From assembly GCA_003971905.1 (NCBI GenBank), contig RSEE01000061.1, positions 341,605 to 405,604 on the forward strand: 64,000 nt of DNA, written 5' to 3'. Every line of letters starts with the position of its first letter. Within the stretch, counting starts at the first letter, position 1. The translations under genes and the position numbers were made by a program. Source of the DNA: Moniliella sp. 'wahieum'. Taxonomy: Eukaryota; Basidiomycota; Moniliellomycetes; Moniliellales; Moniliellaceae. Under the pieces are notes generated by a model. The model saw only the letters and a list, made by a program, of their open reading frames with translations, was not told the DNA's origin and did not search any database. Below are positions 11,283-23,217 of the stretch, in pieces.

Positions 11283-13886
11283 GATGCTGCTGGAATCGAT
11301 CCCATATTTGCATCCTGTCTGTTGTTGGGACGGGAATGGTAGCACGCTCGATGGCCGGGAACCCGGTCGGGACTTGACCCTATTTTTGCAGCAACAGTCT
11401 CCGGCGATCGATCATCCACAAAGGTCGGCTGGCCCTTTTACATGAAATGCACAGCAGTATTGCCACCCCACCCACAACCACCACCGCAGCAACCCCAACC
11501 ATTACGTTGTGCTGCTCATGCCTCTTGTTTCCCCTCGCCTCTAGGTAAGAGCGTGATCAGACCACTAACCCTCCGTGGAAGGGCAAGAGAGGAGCGATCC
11601 CAGTCTTTCTTCCATTGGAGTGGGATTTCGAAGGCAATGCCGATCCCATGGCCTCCCAGGGAGAGTAAATGAACAGTGGAGATGAATGGTTTGCCTAGTG
11701 CACACGCTCAAGCCCGTACCCTGCGGTACTATCCCCGTAGTCCTGGCATGCGGCCCTCCGTCCGGCGAGACGGATCAAGTGATCCACTCTGGTTCGGTCC
11801 AAGCTGCTCTGGGTTTGAGACCGCAGGCTCAGCCTCAGCACAGACGTTAACTTGGCTTGGCGACCTCTATCGTATTGCATCCCGACTTCCCTTTGGTGTT
11901 GCTACTTTCCTTTCCCTTTCTCGCTTTTGGACCGAGCCCTCACACTCTCTTTTTCTCCCCCTGTGGTAGCCTGGTTGGGAACCAACTCGATGGCGCGGCC
12001 GCCAACGTTGTAACGTCTTTTCAGCCCGCCCATCACACAGAGCATGTACATTCGTGTTGGCCCTTCGCTTGTTTGCGCGTGGAAAACCTCTTTCGTCTGC
12101 AGCAGGCCTGGGTGGGCTGGGAAAAGATGATGGCACTGGCTTTTGGGTTTTCTAGTCCCGGTAACCGCCTTAGGCGCTCACACGTAAGGCCCTCGGCCCC
12201 ATTTTCTACGCCCCCCCGGCTAAGTTGTATACTATGGTGCGCAGGCAGACACGTAGATGACATATGGGGCTAGTCGACAGACATGGCGCATTTCTTCCTG
12301 CTTTGCAAACGGCCGCGCAAGAAGGCGCGGAATGCATCCTTGCCAACCAAACGGGGCCGAGGTGAGACTGTTGAGGTTGTGACAAGAGCGCCAACGGGCT
12401 GGAGCGGCTGGAATCAATCACAAAAAGCAACCAGGGTCAGTCAACCATACAGAATGGTGCGCCAGGAAGGCGCCATGGGAGCAAGAGAAGCCTCAGCCCC
12501 GCATTGTGCGGCAGGAGGTATCGGCCAGGCGGCCGCCTCATTAAATCAGTTTTTGGAAACATCCTCGGAGCGGCTGGACACGACAACTTACCTGCAGATG
12601 GAGGCGGTGAGCAGCGATCCCATCTCCCCCCGCCGCGCCAGAAAAAGAATTTCGACCGCAGCGCGGAACTGAGTTCCAGTCTCCACCTCCACCGCGGGAG
12701 CGGAATCAGGTGGAGAGCCAAGCACTGCAATATTAGAAGCCAACGCACGCAGGGTCTCATGAAATTTCACTCGCCCTCGGTCCATATTGCTTCGGCCCAA
12801 ATACAAACCCTAACCCCAGTCATTTGTCCTTTCACTCGTACCCGAGGGGGGGCAGCATCGATCGGTACGCGATCAGTTAGTTGTAGCTGGTCTAATGACC
12901 CTCCCTGGGATTCCACCTGATATCGCCCTTCTTCTGCCCACCCGGGTACCCACCGTGTATCCATGGAACCGCTAACCGCTCGCTGCCGATGCTGGACCAT
13001 CACAGAACGGCTAGAGGTCATACTCGTATCTCTCTTTTTCTTTTGTTCATACGGCCGAAAAAGCCCTTATAATCATCCTGTTCAAGCGCGTTCCCCACCT
13101 CTCACATCGCCTCTCTTGCCTCGTTGATCCTGGCCGATCCACTTGGTCGGATTGCCAAGGAGTCATCTCCCCAGTTCCCCCAGCGCTGCGGGAACAGAAG
13201 AGAAGGGTTTTTCCCTGTAGTAGTAACGTGTGTCTGAAGCTGAATCTGAATCTGGATCTGGGACTGGGACTGGCTCTTTGTTGCCTGTGGATCTGTACTA
13301 CTGAAGACGGCCATGAAGTGCCCGCGCTGAAGCTGTCTATCTCTTACAGCAAGCAAGCACAGATGATGTGGTACCAAAGAATGGCGGTGCGGTGTACATG
13401 TTGGGATATACGTGATCACAAGGATCAGAAGAATGATGCGAATGCAAGCCAAGCGTGTGGGATCCAGAACGACGAGGCAATGCCCAATGTTGGAGAGCTT
13501 TTTTGGTGAGGCCTGAGGCCCCTGACGAGGGAGGGGAAGCACGGTTGATGGTCCGACAAGAAGCGTGCCCGGAACGGAATACATACCGCCTCACGCCTTC
13601 TCCGTCCGTCCTATCGCTCACAACCCTCCCGGTTCGTTGGCGACAGAAGCGGAGAAAGGGGGGGGAGGAGAGCGAAGGCGCGAGCCGGCGCGACGGCGAG
13701 GGATATGTGTTCCTGAACCCGGGAGCGCGCCGCTGGATCCCATCACATGACACGACGAGGCCGGAATGGAGAAATTCCAATCGGTAAAGGGCGCAAGGGG
13801 CGCAGGGTGCGAAGCGCTGCCGGTCTTCGTCCCCGACCCATATCCAGACAACGACGTGCGACGTAGAGTCACCGCATAAGGTGCAG
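11283..13886. other. Gene-poor intergenic region
   Basis: About 2.6 kb between the WW-domain gene and the 3' end of the minus-strand Ecl1-type gene. Open frames are short and show no family features, domain or repeat. No tRNA was found. A non-coding RNA or long UTR cannot be excluded. Confidence 0.45.
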
Positions 13887-14809
13887 TCAATGGGGGGGCA
13901 TACGAGCACGCAGCCGTGGTACGGTCGACTCCCTTTCCCCCTTTTGGTACGAGGGAGCATCCCCGCGAACGGGAGTGGCAGGCATGCCCATGCCCATTCC
14001 CATGGCGTATGAATAGCGGTGCCGTTGGCGATGGGGAACCAAGGTTGGGGAAGCAGCGCCGTCCAAGAGCACGGGCGGAGGCAGGGGCGCTTTAGAGGGA
14101 CGACGGTTGTACCGCATCGCCGTGTTGCCCAGCGAAAGTCGAGCAGAAGCAAGTTCAGGATGCACCAGCGATGCAGGCAAACTCACCCGAGCCGGATCTT
14201 GGGCCCCTACCGCTCCCGCACCGGCCCCGGTCGACGGTGGGTCGGGTGTCACTTCCGATTCCGACCCGGTCAGGTGTGCCCGAGAGTGGGCTCGGATCGT
14301 GCCTCGTGCCCTCAGCAAAAGCGGGGGAGACCAAGCCTGCCGCCAAGAGAGGAAGCGAGGCGCGGCGCGAAAACGAAAGAGAAAGGCGACCCGCGGCGTT
14401 CCAATTGGGCACAGTTTCCCCGCCAGCGGCCCCACCGCGTCCCGCTATCCGCACTGCGACAAGTGGGGGAACAGTACAAGTCGCGCCCAGTGACCACCTT
14501 GGAGCAAACAGTACACACGTTGTCCTCGAGCCAGTCGGTATCTGCTTGGGCTTTCATCAGTTCGGCATGAACCTCGGCGCTCGAGCGACGCGGCTTGCGC
14601 TGAGCGCCAGGCGGTCGTCTCTTGGTCTTCTTGCTCCCGTCGGGCAACGTAGGGCCGACAGGAGGACCTCCTCTCCCCCGGGGCGGCCGTTGGTTGGGAA
14701 GGTGGGGTCTCAGTGTGGACGGGGAGAGCTGATGTGCAGGCTCTGGTCCAGTCACACCTGGAGACACAGGCGAGGCGAATGGCCGAGCCGACTCCACTGC
14801 CACGGCCAT
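13887..14809 (-). CDS. Ecl1/life-span-regulator-type zinc-binding protein (frameshifted)
   Basis: The diagnostic part is EDNVCTVCSKVVTGRDLYCSPTCRSAD near 14440-14520. It shows CxxC, a spacer, then YCSxxCR, as in the small fungal Ecl1/Ecl2/Ecl3 family (established in yeasts as extending chronological life span and linked to stress and zinc responses). The chosen start at 14809 gives MAVAVESARPF. A Pro-rich basic stretch (KKTKRRPPGAQRKPRR) and the helix SSAEVHAELMKAQADTDWLE precede the zinc motif. The rest is low complexity, closing with YSYAMGMGMGMPATPV and stop at 13887. Frame changes between about 14312 and 14435, from an indel or a missed intron. Larger basidiomycete members with a disordered tail are plausible. 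An upstream start at 15205 is open but adds only low-complexity sequence. Confidence 0.65.
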
Positions 14810-17800
14810 GCTGGGAGGGGTGGGAGCAAGTGCGGCAACAGGAAATGGAGACAAGAGGGGCAGGGAGCGGTCGGCAAAAGTAGCTGATGCGGCTACGAAA
14901 GTGCTGTGGCGGTGGCAGGAATCACAACAAGTTAAGGTGGGCTGGGAGCAGACTGCAGCGTGGAGGCAAGAAAAACGCGAAGAAACGGGGAAGGGTCCAT
15001 CGGCCCCCAGCGCAACAAAAGCGGGGACAAGCGGATGATCGATGAAGTCGATGAAGCATGATGCAAACGTACGTTGAACAACGGAGGAACCCAGACGGCA
15101 TGGCGCGGGGGGAGGGAGGGGTATATGGCGGTGGAGGGTCAGACGTAGGGTGGAGGGAACGGATGGACGCACGGGGTGGATGATAGGAGGGGTTGGAGGC
15201 GGCACACGTGGCTGCCCAAGGCTGCCCTCGGGCTCTTGTCACATGTCAGAGGGGTTGCAGCGGAGTGGCACCAAAACAGTTTTTGCCACATTTTTAGCTT
15301 TGGACACTGGAGGTCCGAAGGCAGGCGCCGTGCTGGCTGAGCCTTGGCATCAGCCAGTATCGATGACTAGCAGATCATCGATCATCGATCAGCGCTGAGC
15401 TGTAGGCTCGCTTAGCACTGAGCCACTGTGTAGCACCATGATGCATGATGCATGAAGCTGAGACACCCAGATGAGGGCGGCATCGGCACTGGCCGCATGG
15501 CGGCCTAATTAAGCTAATTGGCCGCTGCAGCACGCCAGAGCACAGTGGCCTTGTGCTGTATACGCAACGCAAACGAGTTCTCCGTGCCCGGGTGCCAAGT
15601 GGGCGTCGGGAGGCGTCGGGCCAGCTGCTTCGTTGCCGTGAGGCGACACGAGTGGCCCTGAGGCTCAGGCTTGTGTGAGTAACTAGTGGCGGGAACTGGT
15701 GACTAGCCCCGCTCCCCCGCGCCTGCCGCTTTTCTTCACACGCACGGCGGCAGTGTTCTGTAGGTGGCCGTTCCTGATTAATGAGCCGCTTGTTTAGGAT
15801 ACGACGAACGCTCGCCTAATCTCACGCCGCAGCCTCATGCCTCGGCCTCTCAAGACTACAGCGCTCACGCTTCAAGCTCAAGGCGCTCAAAGCGCCCAGT
15901 GCCAGGCCCCGCTCAGGTACCAGGCCCTCGGACGCGCTTCCAGCGGGAAGGGCGTTCGCGCCCTTGCGCGTCTGCTGCAATCGACAATCCACCATCATCA
16001 ACAATCATCTTGCACAATCCCAAATCCCCCCTGGGGACATCCCCCTATATATACTTGTGGGCCGCAACAGCCAAACTAACGACTGGTACGTACATGCGCC
16101 ACCATCCTCGTTTTCTCCTAAACTCCCGCTCTGAACCACATGCCTTGCGGTGCTGAGTCTTAGCCTGAGCACTGAGTGAGCAAGCGCTCCGACGCCCAGG
16201 ACAGCCCAACCCAATACGGAGCCTCAGAACTAGTATCGTTCACAAACGTACTACGCAATTTTCGTTTGAGCGTTGAACGTGTTGAAGTTGGTTTAAAACA
16301 TGCAAGTTTATAATTGCAAACATCTGGATCATATATAGATGACCCCCGTTGACTTTGAGGGGAGGAAAAGAGCCTCGGCTCCCCGAGAGTTGTGCAATAG
16401 CACGTCAAGAATACGCTTGCATGTGTTCATCATACTAATATGTGCCTTCCGATGCGCTGTATACGGTGAATAGAATATGGCTGTGGTGTTTGGGGGGGGG
16501 GACGGTGAAATTCTGATGAGACCTGGAGTCCTGGTGGTCCTTATTGAGGGTGACCGGTAGGGGTTATGAATAGACCGTTGAACAAGGAAAACAAAAGAGA
16601 GAACACGACGGATGCAAAACTCCTATGTCTGAGGAAGGACTGAAGGGATATTTTCGGCCAGAACACACGAGCCCACCCGCGCTGTGTGGTTCAATAAATT
16701 CATCGTCGAGATCATAATGATCATCATCTGAGATCTGTGACCTTGAGATCTAACCCCTCCTACCACATGTCGAAACTCTGTACTACGATATCCCGGCCGT
16801 GGGCGATCATAGCGCAGACGGATGTGCATTGGAACCATATCAACAAGAGGACTCGCTCTTCTGCTGTTGTTCGGTTCCACGTGTGTGCCGCTTGCATTAC
16901 ACCTTACAAGAGAAGTGAGATTGGGTGTGGACACGAGGGAGGAACTGTGCCAACTTTTGAATTTGATCATTCCTAACCTCTCGAGGTACGTCGGAAAATA
17001 AGATTGGTTACACACTGGTCTGGCGTCAGGCTGTGATTTGCGATTCCTCCGGTCGGTGACCGTTACTCTCTCTCACACACACCACTGGTCCCTCGCGAGT
17101 GGGCGGGGGGAGGGGGGGTGAAAGATTTTACGAGGGGAAAGGGAGCAGTGCTGATGGATTAAAGAGTGTGAGCTGGTGGCAGCGGTAGTGTAACATCAAC
17201 TGGGCTCCCGAAACGGCGAAGGTAGTCACTAGTCAGAGGTACACTTTTCCAATGATTGGCAAGGTCGAAAAAAGTTAACGAGATTGTCTGACGATTGTAA
17301 CAGGTACCATATACCATGTCTACGTGCAGGCAGTGCGCCGAAAACTCAGGTGTGCGCGGCGGTTACGATTATAATTTCTGTGTATACCATATGGAAGCTC
17401 TCGTTTTGGATAGTATATGAGAAAGACAACGAGGGAAAGTGTGCCACTGGTTTCGCGGCAGCTTGTTCTGTAAGCCTGTTGGCGTCTGTAGCTCCTGGCT
17501 TCCGGCTTTTGTACCTTAGTTCAAGTAAAAACGCTTAATCCATTTGATCAGTGGCTTCAGATCCTGGGGGGAGTCGGAAACTTTCTTCTTAAGCTTCTTT
17601 TGTCTGTGGGGAGACGAGAAGGCCATCAAAAATCGGCCACGCACTGGCATGGGCGAGAGGAGCAATTTGTTTCGTTTTTCCTCTACTCTTGTCCCGGTGG
17701 GTACACGCAAGGGAGGTGATGGCGAGCCAGCAGATGGCGGTTTTGGAAGGAAAGGACGTGTGGAGGGCTCCTGTGTGCGTCTATAGTACGTGTATGAGGG

Positions 17801-18117
17801 GGGAGGAAACGAGCAGAATGGAGCAGATGTCTTCCCACCTCCACTGCACAGTGGTAATTTTCGAGTGGTGCCACCAGGGCCCATGAGAGTGATGCACAAG
17901 CAGAGATATAAAGGTCCCAAGCGCCCAAGGGGGGCTGCGATGCTGCCAGCCTTAAATCTCTGCTTGGGAAAAGGGAGCCAAACCAATGCTAGTTTGGGTG
18001 GAACCCGGGTGGCACAGCTTGACGGGGAAACAGTTCAGGTGAGGCCTTCTCTGGCTGGAAAAGGGATACGTGTAGCAGTCGTGACGCGTCATGTGAAAGC
18101 CCCAGAGGGGGGAGCGG
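14810..18117. other. Gene-poor, partly AT-richer intergenic region
   Basis: About 3.3 kb with no convincing gene. At 15437-15455 it carries a GATGCATGATGCATG motif also present at three other intergenic sites. From about 16200 to 17540 the sequence is visibly richer in A+T than the genes, with many short interrupted frames. A homopolymer of G at about 16491-16500 and another in 17108-17118 are likely indel-prone. Confidence 0.45.
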
Positions 18118-20332
18118 CTATAGACCAGCTCCGACTCGAAGCGTTTTGGCACTGGCTTGTGTCCACCGCACGGGCGAAGGCGTACCTAGGCCACGCGGTG
18201 CTGGAGACGGTACGCATGGGCGCTGGCGGGGGGGCGAGTCGGGGTGCGGCGGCAGTGGCTTCCCCCACTCGGAAGAAGAAGTGGCAAGGGGGAGGCACGG
18301 ATCACCGTGCCACGTCGAGTGAGGAAGGAAAGAGGTAGGCTGGTACGGAAGGTAGGGCGGAGCGTCCGGGACCGTCTGGTGGTTAATGTCGTCGGTGCGA
18401 GGGGAGGTGTGCCATGCGACGCTCGATCCCGAAGCCAGTTGGTCTGCCAGCCCAGCAACCGCGTCGGCAGTCAAGGCGAAGGAGCCACGCAGGCCCAGCC
18501 GGCGTTTCAACAGGGCGTCGTCCGCCCCACCGCGCAGGACTGGCATGGACGCAGCATGTGATAAGGTCCGAGTCGGATCGCACATGCGCTGAGGCCAAGG
18601 CAGGGCTGCCTCATGCTGGGACGTAGGCATAGGTCGGGAGGCAGGTACGGGCGCCTGATTCGGCAGATGGGCAGGACCGTGGGATCGGAACTGATGCAAC
18701 CAGGGCGGGATGTCTTGGGCGAACGTGTCCTTGCTCTGGGGTGGGTTGGTGAGCAACGCAGGCGAGGGGATGGGCGACGGAATGGGCGAAGACGGGACGG
18801 GCGACGGGACAGGCGATGGGTTCGGGCTGGGTGCAGAGAGGTGAAGTGCATTATTGGTGTCCCAGAGCACGGTGCGGGAAGAGGCGGGCGAGGGCAAGGG
18901 CAAGGGCAAGGGTTTGTGCATGTCGTATTTGCTGTGAGGTTTTTGGCATGCTGGTTCTGCTGTACCAGAAGAAACCATGGACCGAGCGGGACCCCGAACG
19001 AGAGTGGAACGAGGGCGTACGCGGAGATAACAGCTGGCCTGAAGATCCAGAGTGTGGGAGTGCTGGCGGTAGAGGCAACCCCGACCGGGAGGGGTACGGT
19101 GTTGGGGGTGGGCTGGCCAACTGCTGCGCCGTATGGGTCGCGGCAGCAGAGGCCTCCTTACTGCTTCCTGTACCGAACGAGACAGAGGCTCGAACGCGGG
19201 GTCCTACACGAAGAGGCAGCAGACGCGACCACAGCCCGCCCTTGGCCTTAGGCGACACGCGTCTCGACGGCGACGGCGCTGTTGAAGCGGCCGGCGACCG
19301 AACCGCAGGCTGACGAACACCCGAGGGTGAAGCCGCCGAATCTTCTGAGAGCTTCCCCAAGCTGAGCTGGCTCTCGTGGGGACGACTCTGACTGGGGAAG
19401 CTGACCTTGGCCGGGCCTACCGGCTGCGGAGGCGGTGGAGGAGGCAGGGTCGGCAAGACGGGGGACTGCATCCGTCCGCGCGGCGGCGACGGCGCCAATC
19501 CAGATTGAGGCTCGGGGTGCGGTTGGGGTGAGCCTGGGAGGATGCCCAGCAGTGGCGCCAGCGTGGCGGCCCAGCCAGTGGCCGTCTGCACGTCCTCCAC
19601 GCGAAACACAAGCGTGCGTCCTGCGTTGCGGCCGCTACGCTCCGACCTGTATCGGCATCGGACCAGCGCACCGCACTGCCCACCGTTGGCCCTGTGTGTC
19701 GGCCCGGAGGAGGGGGGCGAGCAGCTCGACTTGCCATGCATGGGCACCCAACTTGGAAGACAGCTCGGGGGAGGTGACGGACCGCTTGGTGATCCGCTGC
19801 CACGGAGTGCTGCTGTTTGCACGGCTGTGAGAGACGGGTGGAGTCGTGGGCGACACGGGCCGCGGCGTGCCAGCGGGGTGGGGCGAGGTAGAGGCGCTGG
19901 GCACGGTGCGGGTGCGGACGACGGTGAAGGCTGCCAGGTCTACTTGGGCACTTGCGCTGGCCGGCGGAGGGAGGTGGATGGCGAGGGTGGTAGGGGTAGG
20001 AAGGGAGGCCCAGCCGGGAGTCCAGCTGGGCGCAGAGCTGGTGGGGGCGGGCGGCAGAGCCCAGATGGCGCTGGGCAGGAGGGACATGGGGTGGTAGGGA
20101 AGAAGAAACGGAGGCGAGGGCGATGGTGGGAGGCAGTGTGGGGTCCACAACAGGGCCAGACGCCGGTGGAGGCTGATGCTTGAAGAACTTGTCTGGAGGG
20201 AGGTGGATCGCGCTGAGACTTGGTCCGTGTGTCGTCGATTGCTGGTGGGGTGGCTGCAGTCGGCTTACTCTTCGAGGCAGAAGAGGCCGAAACGAAAACA
20301 AATACAAAGAAGAACTGTGGGATGGCCACCAT
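18118..20332 (-). CDS. Large Ser/Pro-rich protein with possible PH-like domain (frameshifted)
   Basis: On the minus strand, segments in three frames read as one protein. The N-terminus from Met at 20332 (MVAIPQFFF) is followed by SASSASKSKPTAATPPAIDD. A more ordered central part follows: AQVDLAAFTVVRTRTV, TPWQRITKRSVTSPELSSKLG, HAWQVELLAPLLRADTQGQRW, then RTLVFRVEDVQTATGWAATLAPLL at about 19530-19610. This alternation of strand-like segments, ending in an amphipathic helix with a conserved-looking Trp, resembles a PH-superfamily fold; that is inference from pattern only. The remainder is Ser/Pro-rich with many SP and TP sites, ending about 18118. All three frames are fairly open because of high GC, so boundaries are weak. 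It could be a signalling or polarity scaffold, but I do not recognise it. Confidence 0.45.
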
Positions 20333-20880
20333 ACTTACTGTGTACGCTATGCGGCCACCAGGTCCCTCTGGATTGCTCCGTTTCCTCAGCCACACGCTCT
20401 TGTTGATGTTTAGCGTTTATTTACTCGATCCACCGGCCACCAGCCACCGCGGACGCCCGAGGTGACCGGTGACCACGGAGGGTGCATGCTGATTCAGAAC
20501 ACCGACATGGGGGCGCTGGGCAAACGCTTAGGACCGTTTCTGCGTAGAACAAGAAGGGCAGGTACCGGGACGGGCAGGGCCCGATCCGATTCTCGTTTTG
20601 CTGTCGTCCATCGGAGCTTGTCGAGAGGCGCCCCGCCGCCACAAAGAAGTAAGAAGCTGTTATAGGCAGGCTAGTGTTGCGACGGTGACTATATGACCGG
20701 CTTCACCGATTGTGGAGCAATGATTAATGGCTGACTTTACCGATCTTGGAGCACTTCTCAGGCCTCAGACCCTCAGGCCTCACTAGCCCCGAGGCGCAGG
20801 CCTGACGTGCTCCCGCTGAAGTGGCGGTGTGGGCAGGTGTGGGTCGCACCGCCGCACAGGCGTGACCAATGACGGTGAGC

Positions 20881-20908
20881 GGTAACCGGTAACCGGTAAC
20901 CGGTAACC
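20881..20908. repeat. Perfect heptamer array (GGTAACC x4)
   Basis: Four uninterrupted GGTAACC units; because each ends CC and the next begins GG, the array also reads as overlapping CCGG palindromes. The reverse-complement word GGTTACC is clustered at 56503-56567. This is not a known fungal telomere repeat. Confidence 0.8.
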
Positions 20909-21435
20909 TCCAAGCTGGAAGATGCTGGAAACTGAAATTGAAGACAGAAGCATCTGCGTCTTCGTGGCGCCTATGATACTGGCCAGGGGCTGTTTTGGCT
21001 TGCCTGTCCATTTCGATATTCGTCCAGAAGGCGCTGATCGGACCAGCCCGATGTTCTATACAGACTTCGCGCAACTTTTGGTTGGACCGCCCCGACCGGA
21101 AGCCGAGCATTACTGAAAAGTACTGAGACGGATGTGCATGCGACCCTCGGTCTTCTCACGAGAGGTGAGATCGAGAAGTGAGCATCCCGCCGCCACAGAC
21201 CCTCTGGACCCGTCGTCTGATGACCTACTGTTTGCGACAGCAGCTGATGTCATCATGTCGCCGACCGCTGTCAAAACGAGTCAACATATATGTCCGTTTC
21301 AGCATCGCATAGAAAAAGATCGCAGCTGCTCAGCCAGCCCTCAACGTCCCCAACTTCAGGCTGTCGCATGTGTGGAGAGCGATGGGGCATGTGGGATCGG
21401 GGCCCCTCCACCGGGTCACATGCCCCCATCTCCCA

Positions 21436-21605
21436 CTGTAGAAGACCAGAGAGCACAGAGTTGATGGGTGTATTGCATTGCACACGAGCTACAGAGGCTA
21501 CAGAATATTCCTGCCCTCCAAGAAGGAAAATTGGAAGGCATTGACCGGAAGGGTCCGAGCTTGTTGGGCTTCCAGCGCCATGGTACCAGTGTGGCGGGCG
21601 GGGCA
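21436..21605 (+). repeat. Dispersed repeat R1, copy 1
   Basis: This stretch aligns by eye with the reverse complement of about 56150-56312 and with about 62190-62450. Shared words include AGACCAGAGAG, TGATGGGTGTATTGCATTGC, GAATATTCC, AAGAA plus an A-rich run, GAAGGGTCC/GAAGGTTCC, and CACCAGTGTGGCG. It is non-coding as far as can be seen. Ends are not sharply defined and no target-site duplication was identified. Confidence 0.7.
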
Positions 21606-21756
21606 ACGTGGGTGACCGGGGGCGACCTGTGAGGAGGAGTGAGAGATTCTGTGGCCTGAGGGGGGGTTAGGGTGGGGAGATACGAGTGAGAGCCAAGTGC
21701 AAAGGGAGGCAAAGAATGTATTGGTAGAGACGAGGGGACAGGATCGGCGAAGTCAG

Positions 21757-21993
21757 CTAGTCGACGTTGAGTTCACTGGCGTCCAACTTGAGCTCAAGCT
21801 CCAAGCAAGCTTCAAGCTTCAAGCTGGTCCGTGAGACCCGGTGCCGGTCGCTTCTTCGGGCGGAAGAGTCCCCTCCGCAGACTGCACACTCCCTGCTCGC
21901 CCCATCTGCCTTCTTGGCATCCGGTCTCTTTTCCTTCAGACGCCCGTCGAGCTTGGACTTGAGGCTTTTTGAAGAGACGTTGGCGCTCGCCAT
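21757..21993 (-). CDS. Possible small protein, about 78 aa, unrecognised
   Basis: An open frame from Met at 21993 reads MASANVSSKSLKSKLDGRLKEK and on to KADGASRECAVCGGD, ending SELNVD at 21757. The Lys/Ser-rich start looks gene-like and there is a single CxxC. The last third (LKLEACLELELKLD) reflects short CAAGCTT-type repeats in the DNA, so the 3' part may not be coding, or splicing may remove it. No family was recognised. Confidence 0.25.
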   Translation of the reverse strand: MASANVSSKSLKSKLDGRLKEKRPDAKKADGASRECAVCGGDSSARRSDRHRVSRTSLKLEACLELELKLDASELNVD

Positions 21994-23217
21994 TTTGTCC
22001 TGTCTAAAGTCAATCTGAGACCTGAAGACCTGGGCGGGCGGCACCCGTTCCGCCTCTGTTCCGCCCCTCCCTGTAGATGACGTGTGGCACACGACACACG
22101 GCACACTACGTCAAGACACTGACAGGGATGGAGGACTGAGCCATTGATGATCGATGATCCCCGACATCTCCGGCGGGGTCTATTTTTTTTGTTTTTTTGT
22201 TCTTGAGCGCAAGCTTTGATTCTTCTGCCTGTTTTGTACATTTCAAGTGATAACGCCGCCAGTCCATACGACGGTGGCAGTGACAAAAAGTGGCTAGTGG
22301 CAGGGGATCCCACACGATTTGGACGTTGTACCTAGCGGAGATGTCGCCAAGCCGATTTTTTTTGCTCGGCTGTGGCAGGCGCTGGCACTCGGACAGCGAA
22401 GCCCAATCTGCATGGCCGCCAGCAACGGAGGGGCGCGAGCGATATCGCTGCCCGCCCAGCGCCCACCGTCCAATGTTCTGTACGTTGCAACCCATCGTCG
22501 ATAGGGGACAGCCGATAGTCGATAGCCGATAGCGATAGCCGATAATCGATCGTCTGGGCAATCGCTGATCGATAAGCGCAAGGCAGAAGGCCGCAGACTC
22601 AGCAGCGCGGCAGTGGCCTGGTGGCCTGGTGGTGAGGCCGGAGCAAAGCGGCGCCGCCCCCCGGGGAGCCAATTCTCTGGCGCTGCGCTGGGGTTGGCGG
22701 CAGGCACCGGGCGGCAGGAGGCAGCAGCACCAGTGGGGCCCGAGGATAGGCTCCGGTGGTTGGGGCGCTGGGTGCTGCGGCTGGGCGCAGGGCCAGTGCT
22801 CGGCAGCTGCAGGCAGTTGCAGGAGATGGTTGCCGAGACAGGCGCCATGTGGCCGCTGGGAGCACATGCAGCCGCGGGCAGGGGGCCAGTGCCTGCGCGT
22901 GCACACAGCGCTGTGGCGGCTGCTCTGTGCTCGGAGTTGCTCGTGTCTGTTCCACCACTGGCACTTACTTGCTCTCGGGGTTGCTGTTGCTGGTGCTGCT
23001 GGTGCTGCTGCTAACCTGTTTTCAGTTTTCTGCACCCCCACCTCCATCTCCCCATCTCCCCCCCGCTGCTCCGCGCCCAAACCACCGCCTCTGCCCGGGG
23101 GTTGGATATGTTTGGCTTGCCGCTCTACCCTCACGTCCCTGTTCTCCAGACGCACAACCGCACTCGGTGCATCTTTGCGTATCCTTATCCCCGCGGTTGA
23201 GCTTCTCGCCTCCCACC
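21994..23217. other. Intergenic region upstream of the Zn2Cys6 gene
   Basis: Presumed promoter and leader of the downstream regulator, with no gene recognised. A cluster of GATA words (CGATAG, CGATAA and similar, at least six) lies at about 22497-22575. The long minus-strand frame that spans this area is a GC-driven shadow. Confidence 0.45.

Larger units (their letters stand above)
20333..21756. other. Intergenic region with GGTAACC array and dispersed repeat
   Basis: No gene was recognised. The region holds a perfect four-copy GGTAACC array (20881-20908) and one copy of dispersed repeat R1 (about 21436-21605), annotated separately. Confidence 0.5.

Noticed and set aside
20881-20908. Telomere repeat
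   Set aside because: The unit is GGTAACC, not a TTAGGG-type fungal telomere repeat, and it is short and internal.
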